Assembly (NCBI RefSeq): GCF_900155385.1 | Contig: NZ_LT699745.1 | Location: 383,578 to 447,577 of the forward strand | Length of the DNA stretch: 64,000 bases | Source of the DNA: Vreelandella massiliensis | GTDB taxonomy: Bacteria > Pseudomonadota > Gammaproteobacteria > Pseudomonadales > Halomonadaceae | Direction of reading: 5' to 3' | Shown: piece after piece, positions 18,750-28,900 of the stretch | How the letters are laid out: each line of letters opens with the position of its first letter | How positions within the stretch are numbered: position 1 is the stretch's first letter | Notes under the pieces: model-generated | The model's database searches: none | Seen by the model: the letters and a program-made list of their open reading frames with translations, nothing else | What the model was told of the DNA's origin: nothing | Position numbers and translations under genes: made by a program

Positions 18750-20318
18750 ATGGATAGAATTGAATCGCAATACCCACCACCGGCTGCACTCGGAACAGAG
18801 TTATCACTTTGGGTAACGCCATATGGCACACTCGAAACGCAACCGCCGGACAATCAACCAGACGCCCAGCCGGTGGTTACGCTTCCTCCTGTTTATCCTG
18901 AGTGGCTAGGCAGCCCGAGTTTTCGTAAACGCCACGGCAGCCGCTTCGCTTATGTGGTGGGTGAAATGGCCGGCGGCATTGCAGGCCCTGCGCTTGTTAC
19001 GGCAGCGGTTCTCGCGGGCTGTGTAGGGTTCTTGGGGGCGGCCGGCCTGCCGTTGAACGCCATTGCCGACGCCATTCGGCGAATTCGATCCGAGCTTGGC
19101 AGTGACCAGGCTTGGGGCGTTAACATCATCCATGATCCCGGTGCTCCACATGCCGAGGAAGCCCTGGTTGACCTGCTGCTTGACGAAGGGGTGACCTGTG
19201 CGTCGGCGTCGGCATTCATGACCCAAAGCGACGCCTTGATTCGCTATGCAGCCACCGGCCTCACCCGCACGGCTGACGGGCGCCCACAGCGTCATAACAG
19301 GCTAGTGGCGAAGGTGTCACGGCCCGAGGTCGCTAGACACTTTCTGGCGCCCCCTGACAAGGCCCGTTTAAAAGCATTGGTCGAGGCAGGACGTTTGAGT
19401 GCCAATGAGGCTGCCATCGCGGCCGAACTACCGTTGGCGTCCGACCTTACCGTCGAGGCGGACAGCGGAGGTCATACCGATAATGGTTCGCTACCGGTGC
19501 TACTCGCTTCCATGTTGCAGCTACGCGAGTCGATAGCAAGAGAGTCCGGGATAAGCGAACACGTATGCATTGGAGCTGCTGGCGGCTTGGGGACACCGGA
19601 TGCGGTGGCCGGTGCTTTCGCGGCGGGCGCCGATTATGTCGTGACCGGCTCGATCAATCAGGCTACCCGCGAGGCGGATACATCTGATCGCGTTAAAACC
19701 ATGCTCTGTGACGCCGATATTCAAGACGTGACGATGGCGCCAGCCGCTGATATGTTCGAACTAGGGATACAGGTTCAAGTGCTCCAGCGGGGAAGCGTCT
19801 TTCCTGGCCATGCTCGTCGGCTTTACCAGCTTTATACCGAGTACGGCGGGATCCAGGATATCCCCGCTACCGAACGTGACTACCTGGAACGTCATGTTTT
19901 TGCCGCGCCGCTGGAGACCATTCGCCAGCAGACAGAGGAGTATTTCGCTGAGCGTGATCCCGTTCAGAACGAGCGTGCTCGACGAGACCCTCACCATCAG
20001 TTGGCACTGGTACTGCGCTGGTACCTTGGCCGTTCAGTACGATGGGCTCGCAGGGGTGATGACGAGCGCCGCGCCCATTATCAGATCTGGTGCGGGCCTT
20101 CCATGGGGGCCTTCAACCGTTGGGCGGCTGGCTCGTTTCTTGCATCGCCTGATGGCCGGACGGTCGGACAGGTGGCATGGAACATCATGGCGGGGGCCGC
20201 TCGAATCACGCGGTTGATGCAGCTACGTTCTATGGGCGTTGACCTCCCAGCCAATGCATTCGTTGTCCTGCCCCAACGCTATCGACTGGGACAGGCCATT
20301 CATAAAAAAAACGAATAA
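18750..20318 (+). CDS. pfaD: PfaD-type trans-enoyl reductase
   Basis: The 522-residue protein fits PfaD: an N-terminal segment with SFRKRHGSRFAYVVGEMAGG, an FMN-binding TIM barrel of the nitropropane-dioxygenase family (WGVNIIHDPG, GAAGGLGTPDAVAGAFAAGA, DYVVTGSINQATREA), and a C-terminal helical region. It would act in trans to reduce enoyl intermediates on the synthase ACPs. No strong ribosome-binding site precedes ATG 18750. It ends 11 bp before the KS-AT-ACP-KR gene, so the two are co-transcribed. Confidence 0.92.
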   Translation: MDRIESQYPPPAALGTELSLWVTPYGTLETQPPDNQPDAQPVVTLPPVYPEWLGSPSFRKRHGSRFAYVVGEMAGGIAGPALVTAAVLAGCVGFLGAAGLPLNAIADAIRRIRSELGSDQAWGVNIIHDPGAPHAEEALVDLLLDEGVTCASASAFMTQSDALIRYAATGLTRTADGRPQRHNRLVAKVSRPEVARHFLAPPDKARLKALVEAGRLSANEAAIAAELPLASDLTVEADSGGHTDNGSLPVLLASMLQLRESIARESGISEHVCIGAAGGLGTPDAVAGAFAAGADYVVTGSINQATREADTSDRVKTMLCDADIQDVTMAPAADMFELGIQVQVLQRGSVFPGHARRLYQLYTEYGGIQDIPATERDYLERHVFAAPLETIRQQTEEYFAERDPVQNERARRDPHHQLALVLRWYLGRSVRWARRGDDERRAHYQIWCGPSMGAFNRWAAGSFLASPDGRTVGQVAWNIMAGAARITRLMQLRSMGVDLPANAFVVLPQRYRLGQAIHKKNE

Positions 20319-20329
20319 GAGGGGGAAGT

Positions 20330-23300
20330 ATGTCGCCAATTCGACGTCCAGCTGCTGCTATTGTGGGAATTGGCAGCCTGTTTCCCGGTTCATCTGATAC
20401 GGGCGGCTTTTGGCGAGACGTCGTGACCGGCCGTGATTGTTTCAGGGAAGTACCATCGAGCCACTGGCTGGTTGACGATTATTTTGATGCGGATCCGTCG
20501 GCCACGGATAAAGTCTATGCTCGACGTGGTGCCTTCATTGAGCCGCAACCTTTCGAGCCATTGGCATTCGGTATTCCTCCGTCCATTCTATCCTCTACCG
20601 ACAGCGTTCAAGTGCTGTCGCTGATGGTTGCACGCCGCGTGCTTGAAGAAGCAACGCGCGCTGGCGCCGAACTGGGACGTGACCGCATCGGTGTTATCCT
20701 TGGTGTCACCGGGACAACGGAGTTATGCAACCACAGCAGTGCACGCCTCCAGCGTCCGATCTGGGTGAAGGCGTTGCGTGAAACCGGCATGCCAGAGGAT
20801 CAGGTACAGGTCGCCGCCGATCGCATCGCTGAACATTACATTCCATGGCGCGAAGATACCTTCCCTGGTTTATTGAACAATGTCGCGGCGGGCCGGATTG
20901 CCAATAAACTTGACCTCCACGGCACCAACTTCACCACCGACTCGGCTTGCGCCAGCTCTTTTTCGGCGTTGGCCGCGGCAGCAGACGAGCTCGCTATGGG
21001 TCGCGCCGACCTGATGATTGTCGGCGGTGCCGATACCATGAACGATGTCGCTTCGTTCGCTTGTTTTTCTGCCACCCCTGCCTTATCACCGACGGAGGGT
21101 TGTCGACCGTTTTCCGTTAACGGTGACGGTACATTGCTCGGTGAGGGTGTGGGCTTGATTGCGCTGCGTCGCCTGGAAGAAGCCGAGGCGGAAGAACAGC
21201 CGATTTATGCCGTCATCCGGGGGATCGGGTCAGCATCGGATGGCCGCGGGGTCAGCGTTTACGCGCCTCACTCCGAGGGCCAGGCACGCGCGCTGCGGCG
21301 TGCTTATGATGAAGCGGGCTTTAGCCCACGGACGGTTGGTCTAGTCGAAGCCCATGGCACGGGCACTCGTGCGGGTGATGCCGCTGAGTTCGCTGGCTTG
21401 CGAACGGTCTTTCGTGAGGAAGACCTTGACGGGAAACAGTGGTGCGCGCTCGGCTCGGTCAAGTCCCAGATTGGTCATACCAAAGGCGCTGCAGGGGTGG
21501 CTGGGCTGATCAAGGCTGCGCTTGCGGTCAACGCAGGAATCCTGCCGCCCACGCTCAAAGCAAAACCCGTCAACCCGGGTCTTGAACTCGACCAATCTCC
21601 GTTCCATATCGCGCATCGGCCACGTCCATGGATCAGTGATGGCTCGACACCTCGTCGGGCGGGCATCAGCAGTTTCGGTTTTGGGGGCAGCAATTTCCAT
21701 GTTGCGCTCGAAGCTTATCATGGCCCTCGGGGCCGGCAACCGCGAGTACGTGCGCTTGGCAGTGAGCTAGTTGCCGTGTCATCCCATTCAGCCGATGCAC
21801 TCGTGGAACACGTAAGAGCACTGGCAGCACGGGAGCGCCTCGACCCCGCTTGCATGGCCCGCGAAACGCAACGGGCTTTCCATTCAAGTGACACTGTCAG
21901 GCTGACGCTGATCGCGCGTGGCGATAGCGATGCCATCCGCCAACGGCTGGAGCGAGCAGCATTGCGCGTAGAGGAGGCACCTAACACGTCCTTTGAGCTG
22001 CCGGATGGCACGCATTATGGCGCCGAAAAAAGAGAGCCTGGAAAGATTGCTTTCTTGTTTCCCGGCCAGGGCAGCCAGTATCTGTACATGGGGGCCGGAG
22101 CGGCGATGCATTTCGATGCGGCTCGCGCTGTCTGGGAGGATGAGGCCAAACGTGCCACGGCAAGGGAGGAAGAACGCATTGATGCGTTTGTATTCCCACC
22201 ACCGGCTGACACCGAGGACGGCGAAAAAACTCAAGAGGCTGCTCTACGCGATACACAGCGCACGCAGCCGGGCATTGCCGGTGTGAGCATGTCGCTTTTA
22301 GCACTGCTGCGTGCGTTGGGTCTTCAGCCTGACCTTGCCGCCGGCCACAGTTTCGGCGAAATTACGGCGTTACACGCTGCTGGCGTTCTGTCGGCGGCCG
22401 ATACCTTTGCTCTGGCCCGAGCTCGGGGCAAGGCAATGGCAAGCGCTGCGACGGCAAGCGGTGAGACCGGTGCCATGCTGGCGGTGCAGGCCGACGCAGC
22501 CAGCCTGGAAGAAGCGCTCACTCAGCAGGGTGCGGTCGATATCACAGTGGCCAACGTCAACTCCCCAACGCAAACGGTGTTGGCTGGCCCAGAAGCGGCT
22601 ATCGACCATGTGGCCGCATTCTGTGCGGACCTGGGCATGAATGCCGTGCGGTTGCCGGTTGCCGCCGCTTTTCATTCGCCTCAGGTGGCCCCGGCGAGCG
22701 ATCAACTCGCGGCTGAACTGGCCTCCATGGACATACATTCGCCGACACTACCGGTGCTTGGTAATGCGGACGCCGACGCCTACCCTGACGCGCCTGATGC
22801 CATCCGTGACCGGCTGGCGAAGCAGCTAACACAGCCGGTGCGTTTCGCCGACCAAATCGAAGCGCTCTACGAGGCAGGTGCCCGCACCTTTGTCGAGGTC
22901 GGCCCCGGCCAGACCCTTAGCCGGTTTGCCGATCAGTGCCTGGGGGAGCGCCCCCACCGTAGCATTACGCTGGAACGCCGCGATGATACCGACATGGAGG
23001 CTTTCTGGATCGGTGTGGGACGCTTGCTGACCGCCGGTGTCAATCTCGACCTTGACGCTTTGTGGGAGGAATACCACGAACCGGAGGCTCCGCCTGTTTC
23101 AGGGCCGGGGAGTGTTTTCGTCTCCGGTACCTTGTATGGGAAGCCCTATCCACCAAAGGACGGTGCGGCGGGTATTCCCGGCCCAAATGCCGCTGCCGAC
23201 CAGCCAGGGCTTTCCACCCCGACGACTCACACCGAGCCAAAAAACCACCCAAAAACTGAGCCAAACGCCGCAATAATGGATCCAATTTCATATACGGAAG

Positions 23301-25891
23301 ATGATCACCGTGCTGGTTCTGCCGACACCTCGTCCCGACCTTCATACCCGCCGGGGGATGCCGCTCAAGATGTCTCCCCTCCTCACTCGGCACCTGCCTC
23401 GCGAGATGCAAGCGCCAGCACTATCGGGGCGGTTCACCGGGAACTGCTGGCGGCGCATACGGCGTATCAAGAGTCGACCGCAGCGGCGCACGAGGCTTTT
23501 CTGGCCATGATGGAGCGCAGCCTAGCCGGCGCACCTGCGCCATCTGCCGCTGTGTCGCCCACAGCCCCTGCACCAGGCAATGAACCGCCACCCCGCCATG
23601 CTGCCGTTAACCACTCAACAGCCGAGGAGGCGAATGCTCCCCGTGAGCGCGCGGATACCGTACCCACGGAACCGCACCTGGCGCCGGCCGCACAGGCGAA
23701 TACGCCGGCCCCTTCATCCACAGAGGTGGCGGAAGCGCCAACGGATGCCATGGCGGTTCTGCGGACCGTCATCGCCGAGAAGACCGGTTATCCGGAAGAC
23801 ATGCTCACTCCCGAGCTGGAGCTTGAGGGCAGCCTGGGGATTGATTCCATCAAGCGCGTGGAGATCTTTGCGGCACTGCAACAGCGACTCCCCGGCATGC
23901 CAGCGGCGGAACCTTCGGAAGTGGCCGGTTTGCGCAGCCTCGCCGAGGTCGAGGGGTTCTTATCGGAACGCATGGGTACAGCCCCCGTAAACGAGGCTGA
24001 ATTCACAGCGGCGGTGGAGGCGACGCAACAAGCACAGGGGCCATCAGCGGAACCCACGACCAGCGGCGCGGGCGCTGTGATGGATACGCTACTTGCCGTT
24101 ATCGCTGAAAAGACCGGCTATCCGGTGGACATGCTGGAACCAACGCTGGAGCTGGAGGGTAGCCTTGGCATTGATTCGATCAAGCGGGTGGAGATTTTTG
24201 CGGCGTTACAGCAACGATTACCCACCATGCCGAGCGCGGAACCCAGCGAAGTGGCGGGGCTGCGTACCCTGGCCGATGTCGTGAGTTTTCTTGAAGGGGG
24301 CGCCAGCGACGGTGAGTATAACGCTGACACAGCAGCATTGGCTTCGTCGCCGGCGTCATCCACTGTTCCTAATACAACACCCTCGGCATCGCCTTCGCCC
24401 TCTATTCCTGAACCAACGCTGCCGACGCGCGCCGTCCCTACTCTGACATCAGCGCATGCGTCAGGTGAGCCTATGCCCGCTCTGGCAACGGCTAAGACGT
24501 GGCTTATCCTGGCCGACCATCAAGGCGTCGCCTCAGCCTTGCAACGGTTAATCGAAGCTGAGGGCGGCAGCGTGCAAATCATCGACCTGGACACTGAGTC
24601 ACTTCCCGAGCACCCCCCATCGGCGATGGTGTATCTGCGAGGCATCGAGACGTTAGCAAGTCCCTGGGAGGCGAGCCAGGAGCTTCAGCAAGTACTAGCG
24701 TTGGCGCGCAAGCTCGCTGCTCACCCAGAGTCGCAACGCTTATGGGTGACGGTTCAAGACACTAATGCGTTCGGTCTTGGCGACAGCTCGAACGCTGGGA
24801 GCGCGCTTCAGGCGGGCCTGGCCGGTGTCAGCAAGACGGCTGCTAGCGAATGGCCGAGTGCTGGCGTCAAGAGCCTGGATATGGCGACAGACTCCGCCGA
24901 ACCTCAGGTATTGGCAGCTCGTCTTTGGTCGGAAATGCAGACTGGCGGTCGCGACGTCGAAGTTGCCATCAATGGGAATGGAGACCGCTACACCATACGC
25001 GCAGCGTCCAGCCCTTCACCAGTGGCTGATAAGCTTCCGCTGAGCGAGGGGGAGCTAGTGGTCGTGACCGGCGGTGCCCGGGGCGTAACCGCAGAGTGCG
25101 TGCTGGAACTCGCGGGTCGGGTGCCGGCGCACTTCCTGCTGCTCGGCCGAACCGAACCGATCGAGGAACCGGCCTGCTGTGCGGGTATCAATGACCTCGC
25201 CGGTCTTCGCCGTGTGCTGGCCGAAGCGGCCAGTAAACGCGGAGAGCCACTCTCTCCTGCAGCAATTGACCGTCAGGCACGTCATATCCTGGCCGGGCGC
25301 GAAATTCTGACCAACATCGACCGTATCCGCGCCACAGGTGCCCATGTGGAATATCAGGCTGTCGACGTCACGTCATCGGAGGACGTTCAGGCGGCCGTCA
25401 ACGCGGCCAGGCGCAACCACGGTCCCGTTCGGGGCGTTATTCATGCGGCTGGGGTAATCGCCGACCGGGCGCTTGCCGATAAGACGCCAGTTGAAGCCGC
25501 GTCGGTAATCGATACCAAGCTGCAGGGCTTCGCATCCCTGCTAGCCGCCACCGGTGACGATGAACTGCGCTTGCTGGTTGTCTTCTCTTCGGCGGCCGCG
25601 CGCTACGGAAACGCTGGCCAAGCTGATTACGCGGCAGCCAACGAAGTGCTCAACAAATGGGCTCGAATTGAAGCGGCAAGCCGTGGCGATGACTGCGTGG
25701 TCAAGTCTTTTAATTGGGGACCCTGGAATGGCGGTATGGTTGATGAGGCGTTAGCCAGGCATTTCCGCGAACGCGGCCTAGCGCTGATCGAGCCTGCTGC
25801 GGGGGCGCGTCTCATGGTGGACGAACTGGCCGCTGGTGATGCTGACATTGAAATCCTGGTCGGCGACGCAATGCCGAATCAAACCCATTAA
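20330..25891 (+). CDS. PfaA-like iterative synthase: KS-AT-ACP-ACP-KR
   Basis: This 1,853-residue protein has, in order, a ketosynthase (1-460; Cys207 in DSACASS, His342 in EAHGTGT, His383 in IGHTKG), an acyltransferase (about 580-900; Ser674 in GHSFGE), two near-identical ACPs (phosphopantetheine Ser1173 and Ser1283, both LGIDSIK) and a ketoreductase (about 1570-1840; nucleotide-binding VVTGGARGV, Tyr1767). Pro/Ala-rich linkers separate the parts. Canonical PfaA carries four to nine ACPs and often a terminal dehydratase; this one has two ACPs and ends right after the KR. GGGGAA precedes ATG 20330. It starts the chain-building cycle with malonyl units. Confidence 0.93.
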   Translation: MSPIRRPAAAIVGIGSLFPGSSDTGGFWRDVVTGRDCFREVPSSHWLVDDYFDADPSATDKVYARRGAFIEPQPFEPLAFGIPPSILSSTDSVQVLSLMVARRVLEEATRAGAELGRDRIGVILGVTGTTELCNHSSARLQRPIWVKALRETGMPEDQVQVAADRIAEHYIPWREDTFPGLLNNVAAGRIANKLDLHGTNFTTDSACASSFSALAAAADELAMGRADLMIVGGADTMNDVASFACFSATPALSPTEGCRPFSVNGDGTLLGEGVGLIALRRLEEAEAEEQPIYAVIRGIGSASDGRGVSVYAPHSEGQARALRRAYDEAGFSPRTVGLVEAHGTGTRAGDAAEFAGLRTVFREEDLDGKQWCALGSVKSQIGHTKGAAGVAGLIKAALAVNAGILPPTLKAKPVNPGLELDQSPFHIAHRPRPWISDGSTPRRAGISSFGFGGSNFHVALEAYHGPRGRQPRVRALGSELVAVSSHSADALVEHVRALAARERLDPACMARETQRAFHSSDTVRLTLIARGDSDAIRQRLERAALRVEEAPNTSFELPDGTHYGAEKREPGKIAFLFPGQGSQYLYMGAGAAMHFDAARAVWEDEAKRATAREEERIDAFVFPPPADTEDGEKTQEAALRDTQRTQPGIAGVSMSLLALLRALGLQPDLAAGHSFGEITALHAAGVLSAADTFALARARGKAMASAATASGETGAMLAVQADAASLEEALTQQGAVDITVANVNSPTQTVLAGPEAAIDHVAAFCADLGMNAVRLPVAAAFHSPQVAPASDQLAAELASMDIHSPTLPVLGNADADAYPDAPDAIRDRLAKQLTQPVRFADQIEALYEAGARTFVEVGPGQTLSRFADQCLGERPHRSITLERRDDTDMEAFWIGVGRLLTAGVNLDLDALWEEYHEPEAPPVSGPGSVFVSGTLYGKPYPPKDGAAGIPGPNAAADQPGLSTPTTHTEPKNHPKTEPNAAIMDPISYTEDDHRAGSADTSSRPSYPPGDAAQDVSPPHSAPASRDASASTIGAVHRELLAAHTAYQESTAAAHEAFLAMMERSLAGAPAPSAAVSPTAPAPGNEPPPRHAAVNHSTAEEANAPRERADTVPTEPHLAPAAQANTPAPSSTEVAEAPTDAMAVLRTVIAEKTGYPEDMLTPELELEGSLGIDSIKRVEIFAALQQRLPGMPAAEPSEVAGLRSLAEVEGFLSERMGTAPVNEAEFTAAVEATQQAQGPSAEPTTSGAGAVMDTLLAVIAEKTGYPVDMLEPTLELEGSLGIDSIKRVEIFAALQQRLPTMPSAEPSEVAGLRTLADVVSFLEGGASDGEYNADTAALASSPASSTVPNTTPSASPSPSIPEPTLPTRAVPTLTSAHASGEPMPALATAKTWLILADHQGVASALQRLIEAEGGSVQIIDLDTESLPEHPPSAMVYLRGIETLASPWEASQELQQVLALARKLAAHPESQRLWVTVQDTNAFGLGDSSNAGSALQAGLAGVSKTAASEWPSAGVKSLDMATDSAEPQVLAARLWSEMQTGGRDVEVAINGNGDRYTIRAASSPSPVADKLPLSEGELVVVTGGARGVTAECVLELAGRVPAHFLLLGRTEPIEEPACCAGINDLAGLRRVLAEAASKRGEPLSPAAIDRQARHILAGREILTNIDRIRATGAHVEYQAVDVTSSEDVQAAVNAARRNHGPVRGVIHAAGVIADRALADKTPVEAASVIDTKLQGFASLLAATGDDELRLLVVFSSAAARYGNAGQADYAAANEVLNKWARIEAASRGDDCVVKSFNWGPWNGGMVDEALARHFRERGLALIEPAAGARLMVDELAAGDADIEILVGDAMPNQTH

Positions 25892-25903
25892 TGGTCATAG
25901 CTC

Positions 25904-28900
25904 ATGTACGCTGAACCGATCGCTATTGTTGGCCGGGGGTGTGTGCTTCCAGGAGGAGCGCATGATCCTGAGACATTCCATCGGCGACTGATGAAGGGAG
26001 CCGTCGATATCGGTACGGCGGCCGCTGCCGTTAGCGGAGCCGATACGCATTCCGGCCATATTCATGGTTTTCCGACCGCAGCGCTATCGCCGGGTGCCGA
26101 CGAACTTGCGCGTATCGATCGCTCTGCACTGTGGGCGCTGCATGCGCTGCGTGGTGCCATGGCGGAGGCCGGCGGGACTGCGGAAGGGAGAGGACGCAGC
26201 GGGCTTATCCTGGGCCATCTGGGTTTTCCAACCCGCGCCTTTGCGGATTATGCTACCCAGATTTGCCTGGGAGAAGCGCCTGGTGATCCGCTGCGGCGCT
26301 TTACCACGGGCCTTGTGACACGCCTTCTGGCCGAACAACTTGGGCTGGATGGCGACACGGTGTCACTTGACGCTGCCTGCGCGACCAGCCTGTATGCGAT
26401 TAAACTTGCCTGCGACCGTCTGCGCGACGGTAGTCACGACATGGTCCTGGCTGGGGCGGTTAACGGCGCAGACGACGGGGTATTATTGGCGGGTTTCCGG
26501 GCGCTGGGTGCGCTCAGCGCAGGCGAACGCAGCCGCCCGCTAGACGGTAATAGTGACGGCCTGCTGCCGGGTTATGGCGCAACCGTTTTTGCGCTGCGTC
26601 GGCTGCGCGATGCCAAAGCCGATGGACAGCCCGTGCTCGGCGTCATTCGAGCGATTGCGCTGTCCAACAATGGCAACCGCGGCAGTATGCTGGCGCCTGT
26701 AGAACGCGCACAGACGCAACTGCTCACTACAGCGTTGGCCCAGGCGCAACTATCTCCCAAGGATATCGGCTATGTGGAGTGCCATGCCACGGGAACGGAG
26801 CTCGGCGACCGCATCGAATTACAGGCGTTGGGGAGTGTCTATGCGAAAGACCGTGCACTGGCAGTCGGGTCGGTAAAGGGCAATATTGGGCACCTGATGA
26901 CCGCCGCTGCCGGTAGCTCCCTTATGAAAGTGCTGGGCGCTTTCGAGCATGGTGTGCTGCCCCCGGTTGGGGGACTTGAATCCCCCCTCGCAGCGGCACA
27001 GGAACTCGGCCTGAATGTGGTCGATCGTGCCCGCGACTGGCCAGCCGAGCAACCTTTTAGAGCGGGTGTGAGCGCTTTCGGCCTGGGCGGACCGAACGCA
27101 CATCTGCTGGTGGAAGCGTACGGTGCCGAGCCCGCCACCACAAGCGTTGCGGTGCCCTCTGCGCCAGCGGCTCGGGCGCCGGTGACCATCACCAGCCTTG
27201 GGGTGGTGACAGGAGGCGCCGAAGGCTGCGACGAGTTCGCGCGGATGCTGTTCGAGGAAGCGCCGGCACAGCCAGCGACGACCGTTGACCGGATTCGCTT
27301 ACGCCGTGAAGGTTTACGTATACCGCCCGCTGATCTCGACAGGGTATTGCCACAACAGCTGGCCATACTGCAGGCGGCAGAGCAGGCACTGGCGGAAATG
27401 CCATTGCCGGATCCAGACCGTATTGGCATCTACGTCGGCCACACCTGTGACGGCGAGAATGCCCTTGCACCAGCACGCCATTTGGGCCGTACGCAGCAAA
27501 CCGACCGTAACCGGATTGAGGTGACGGCGGCGACCATTCAAGGGCTGATTCCGAATCTTGCTGCCAACCGACTGAACTTCCAGCTGGGTGCCAATGGTCC
27601 GGGGTTTTCTTTGTACGACGAGGAAAGTGCCGGTCTCCAGGCCCTGGAGACCGCTTGGCGGGCACTCGACGACGGGGACATTGACATTGCCTTGGTTGGC
27701 GCTGTCGATCTCGGTGCCGAACCGGTGCACGACTCGGCGGCAAGGGCGTTATTGCCGGCGCATTTGCAGCCCGCCGGTGATGCCGCCGTGATGTTGGTAC
27801 TTCGTCGGAGCAGCGATGTCCAGGGCGATGCCTGGGCGCGGCTCGAAGATGCGCCCCCTGGGTCTTTGAGTAGCGATGGGGAGTTATCTCCTCTGCGGCT
27901 TGCCCTTGACATGTCCGCATCTGGGGCCACGTCTGATTCGGATCACATCACCTCACGCATCGGCCATGCTCATGCCGCCAGCGGTCTACTACAGATCGCC
28001 ACGGCGGCCGTATGCCTTGCCGCCCGACGCACGCCGGGCGGTGCTCCATGGGTGCCGCCGCCAACCGGCAGCCATGCGGAGGTAAGCGTTCAGGGACTGC
28101 GTGACAGCAAGCAAGTCTGGTACCTGAGTGTCGGCGGTGCTCCGCGTGCACTTGCGCCACCGCCACGCCATTGCGTGGAGCGGTATGCTGCCAAGGATCG
28201 CGCGGCGCTGGTTGATGCTTTGTCACGGGGTGCCACGGGTGGCGAGGGGGAGTTTCGCGCCGCTATCGTTGCGCCCTTAGAAGCGCTGGACAGCCGCCGT
28301 CGAGCATGGATAGATCGCTTCGCCGAATCGCATTCCCCCGCTGCGATAGACCTTGCATTGCCCGGTTGTCATTATGCCGAAGGCCCGATTCACGGCAAGA
28401 TTGCCCACGTCTTTACCGGCGGCGCCTCTGCTTACCCTGGCATGGGGGCCGATCTACTGGCGGCATTTCCAACGCTTGCTGCCAATGCCGGCAAGACGCC
28501 GCTAGTCACCGGTGGGGCCATGAGCTTTTATGGTCCGGAGGCCGAAAACCGGGCATTCTCGTGTGAAGAACAGCTAATGGGCACGATCTGGCTGAGCCAG
28601 GCGCATTCATGGATGGTACGCAAGCACCTTGGTTTGCGTATGGACGCGGTACTTGGCGTTTCTTCGGGTGAAACCAGCGGGCTGATTGCGGCCGGTATAT
28701 GGCGCGACGAAGACGGCATGTTGAAACGCATCCTTGATGCGGGCATGTACGGCCATTACCTGAGCGGCCGCTTTGATGCCGCCAGGCAGGCCTGGGGACT
28801 CCCTGAAGGTACGATGGTCGACTGGCGAAACTGGTTGATCCTAGCGCCGCCAGAGAGGGTCGCCGAGGCTTGTGATGGGGAACCGTATGTCTACGTCACC

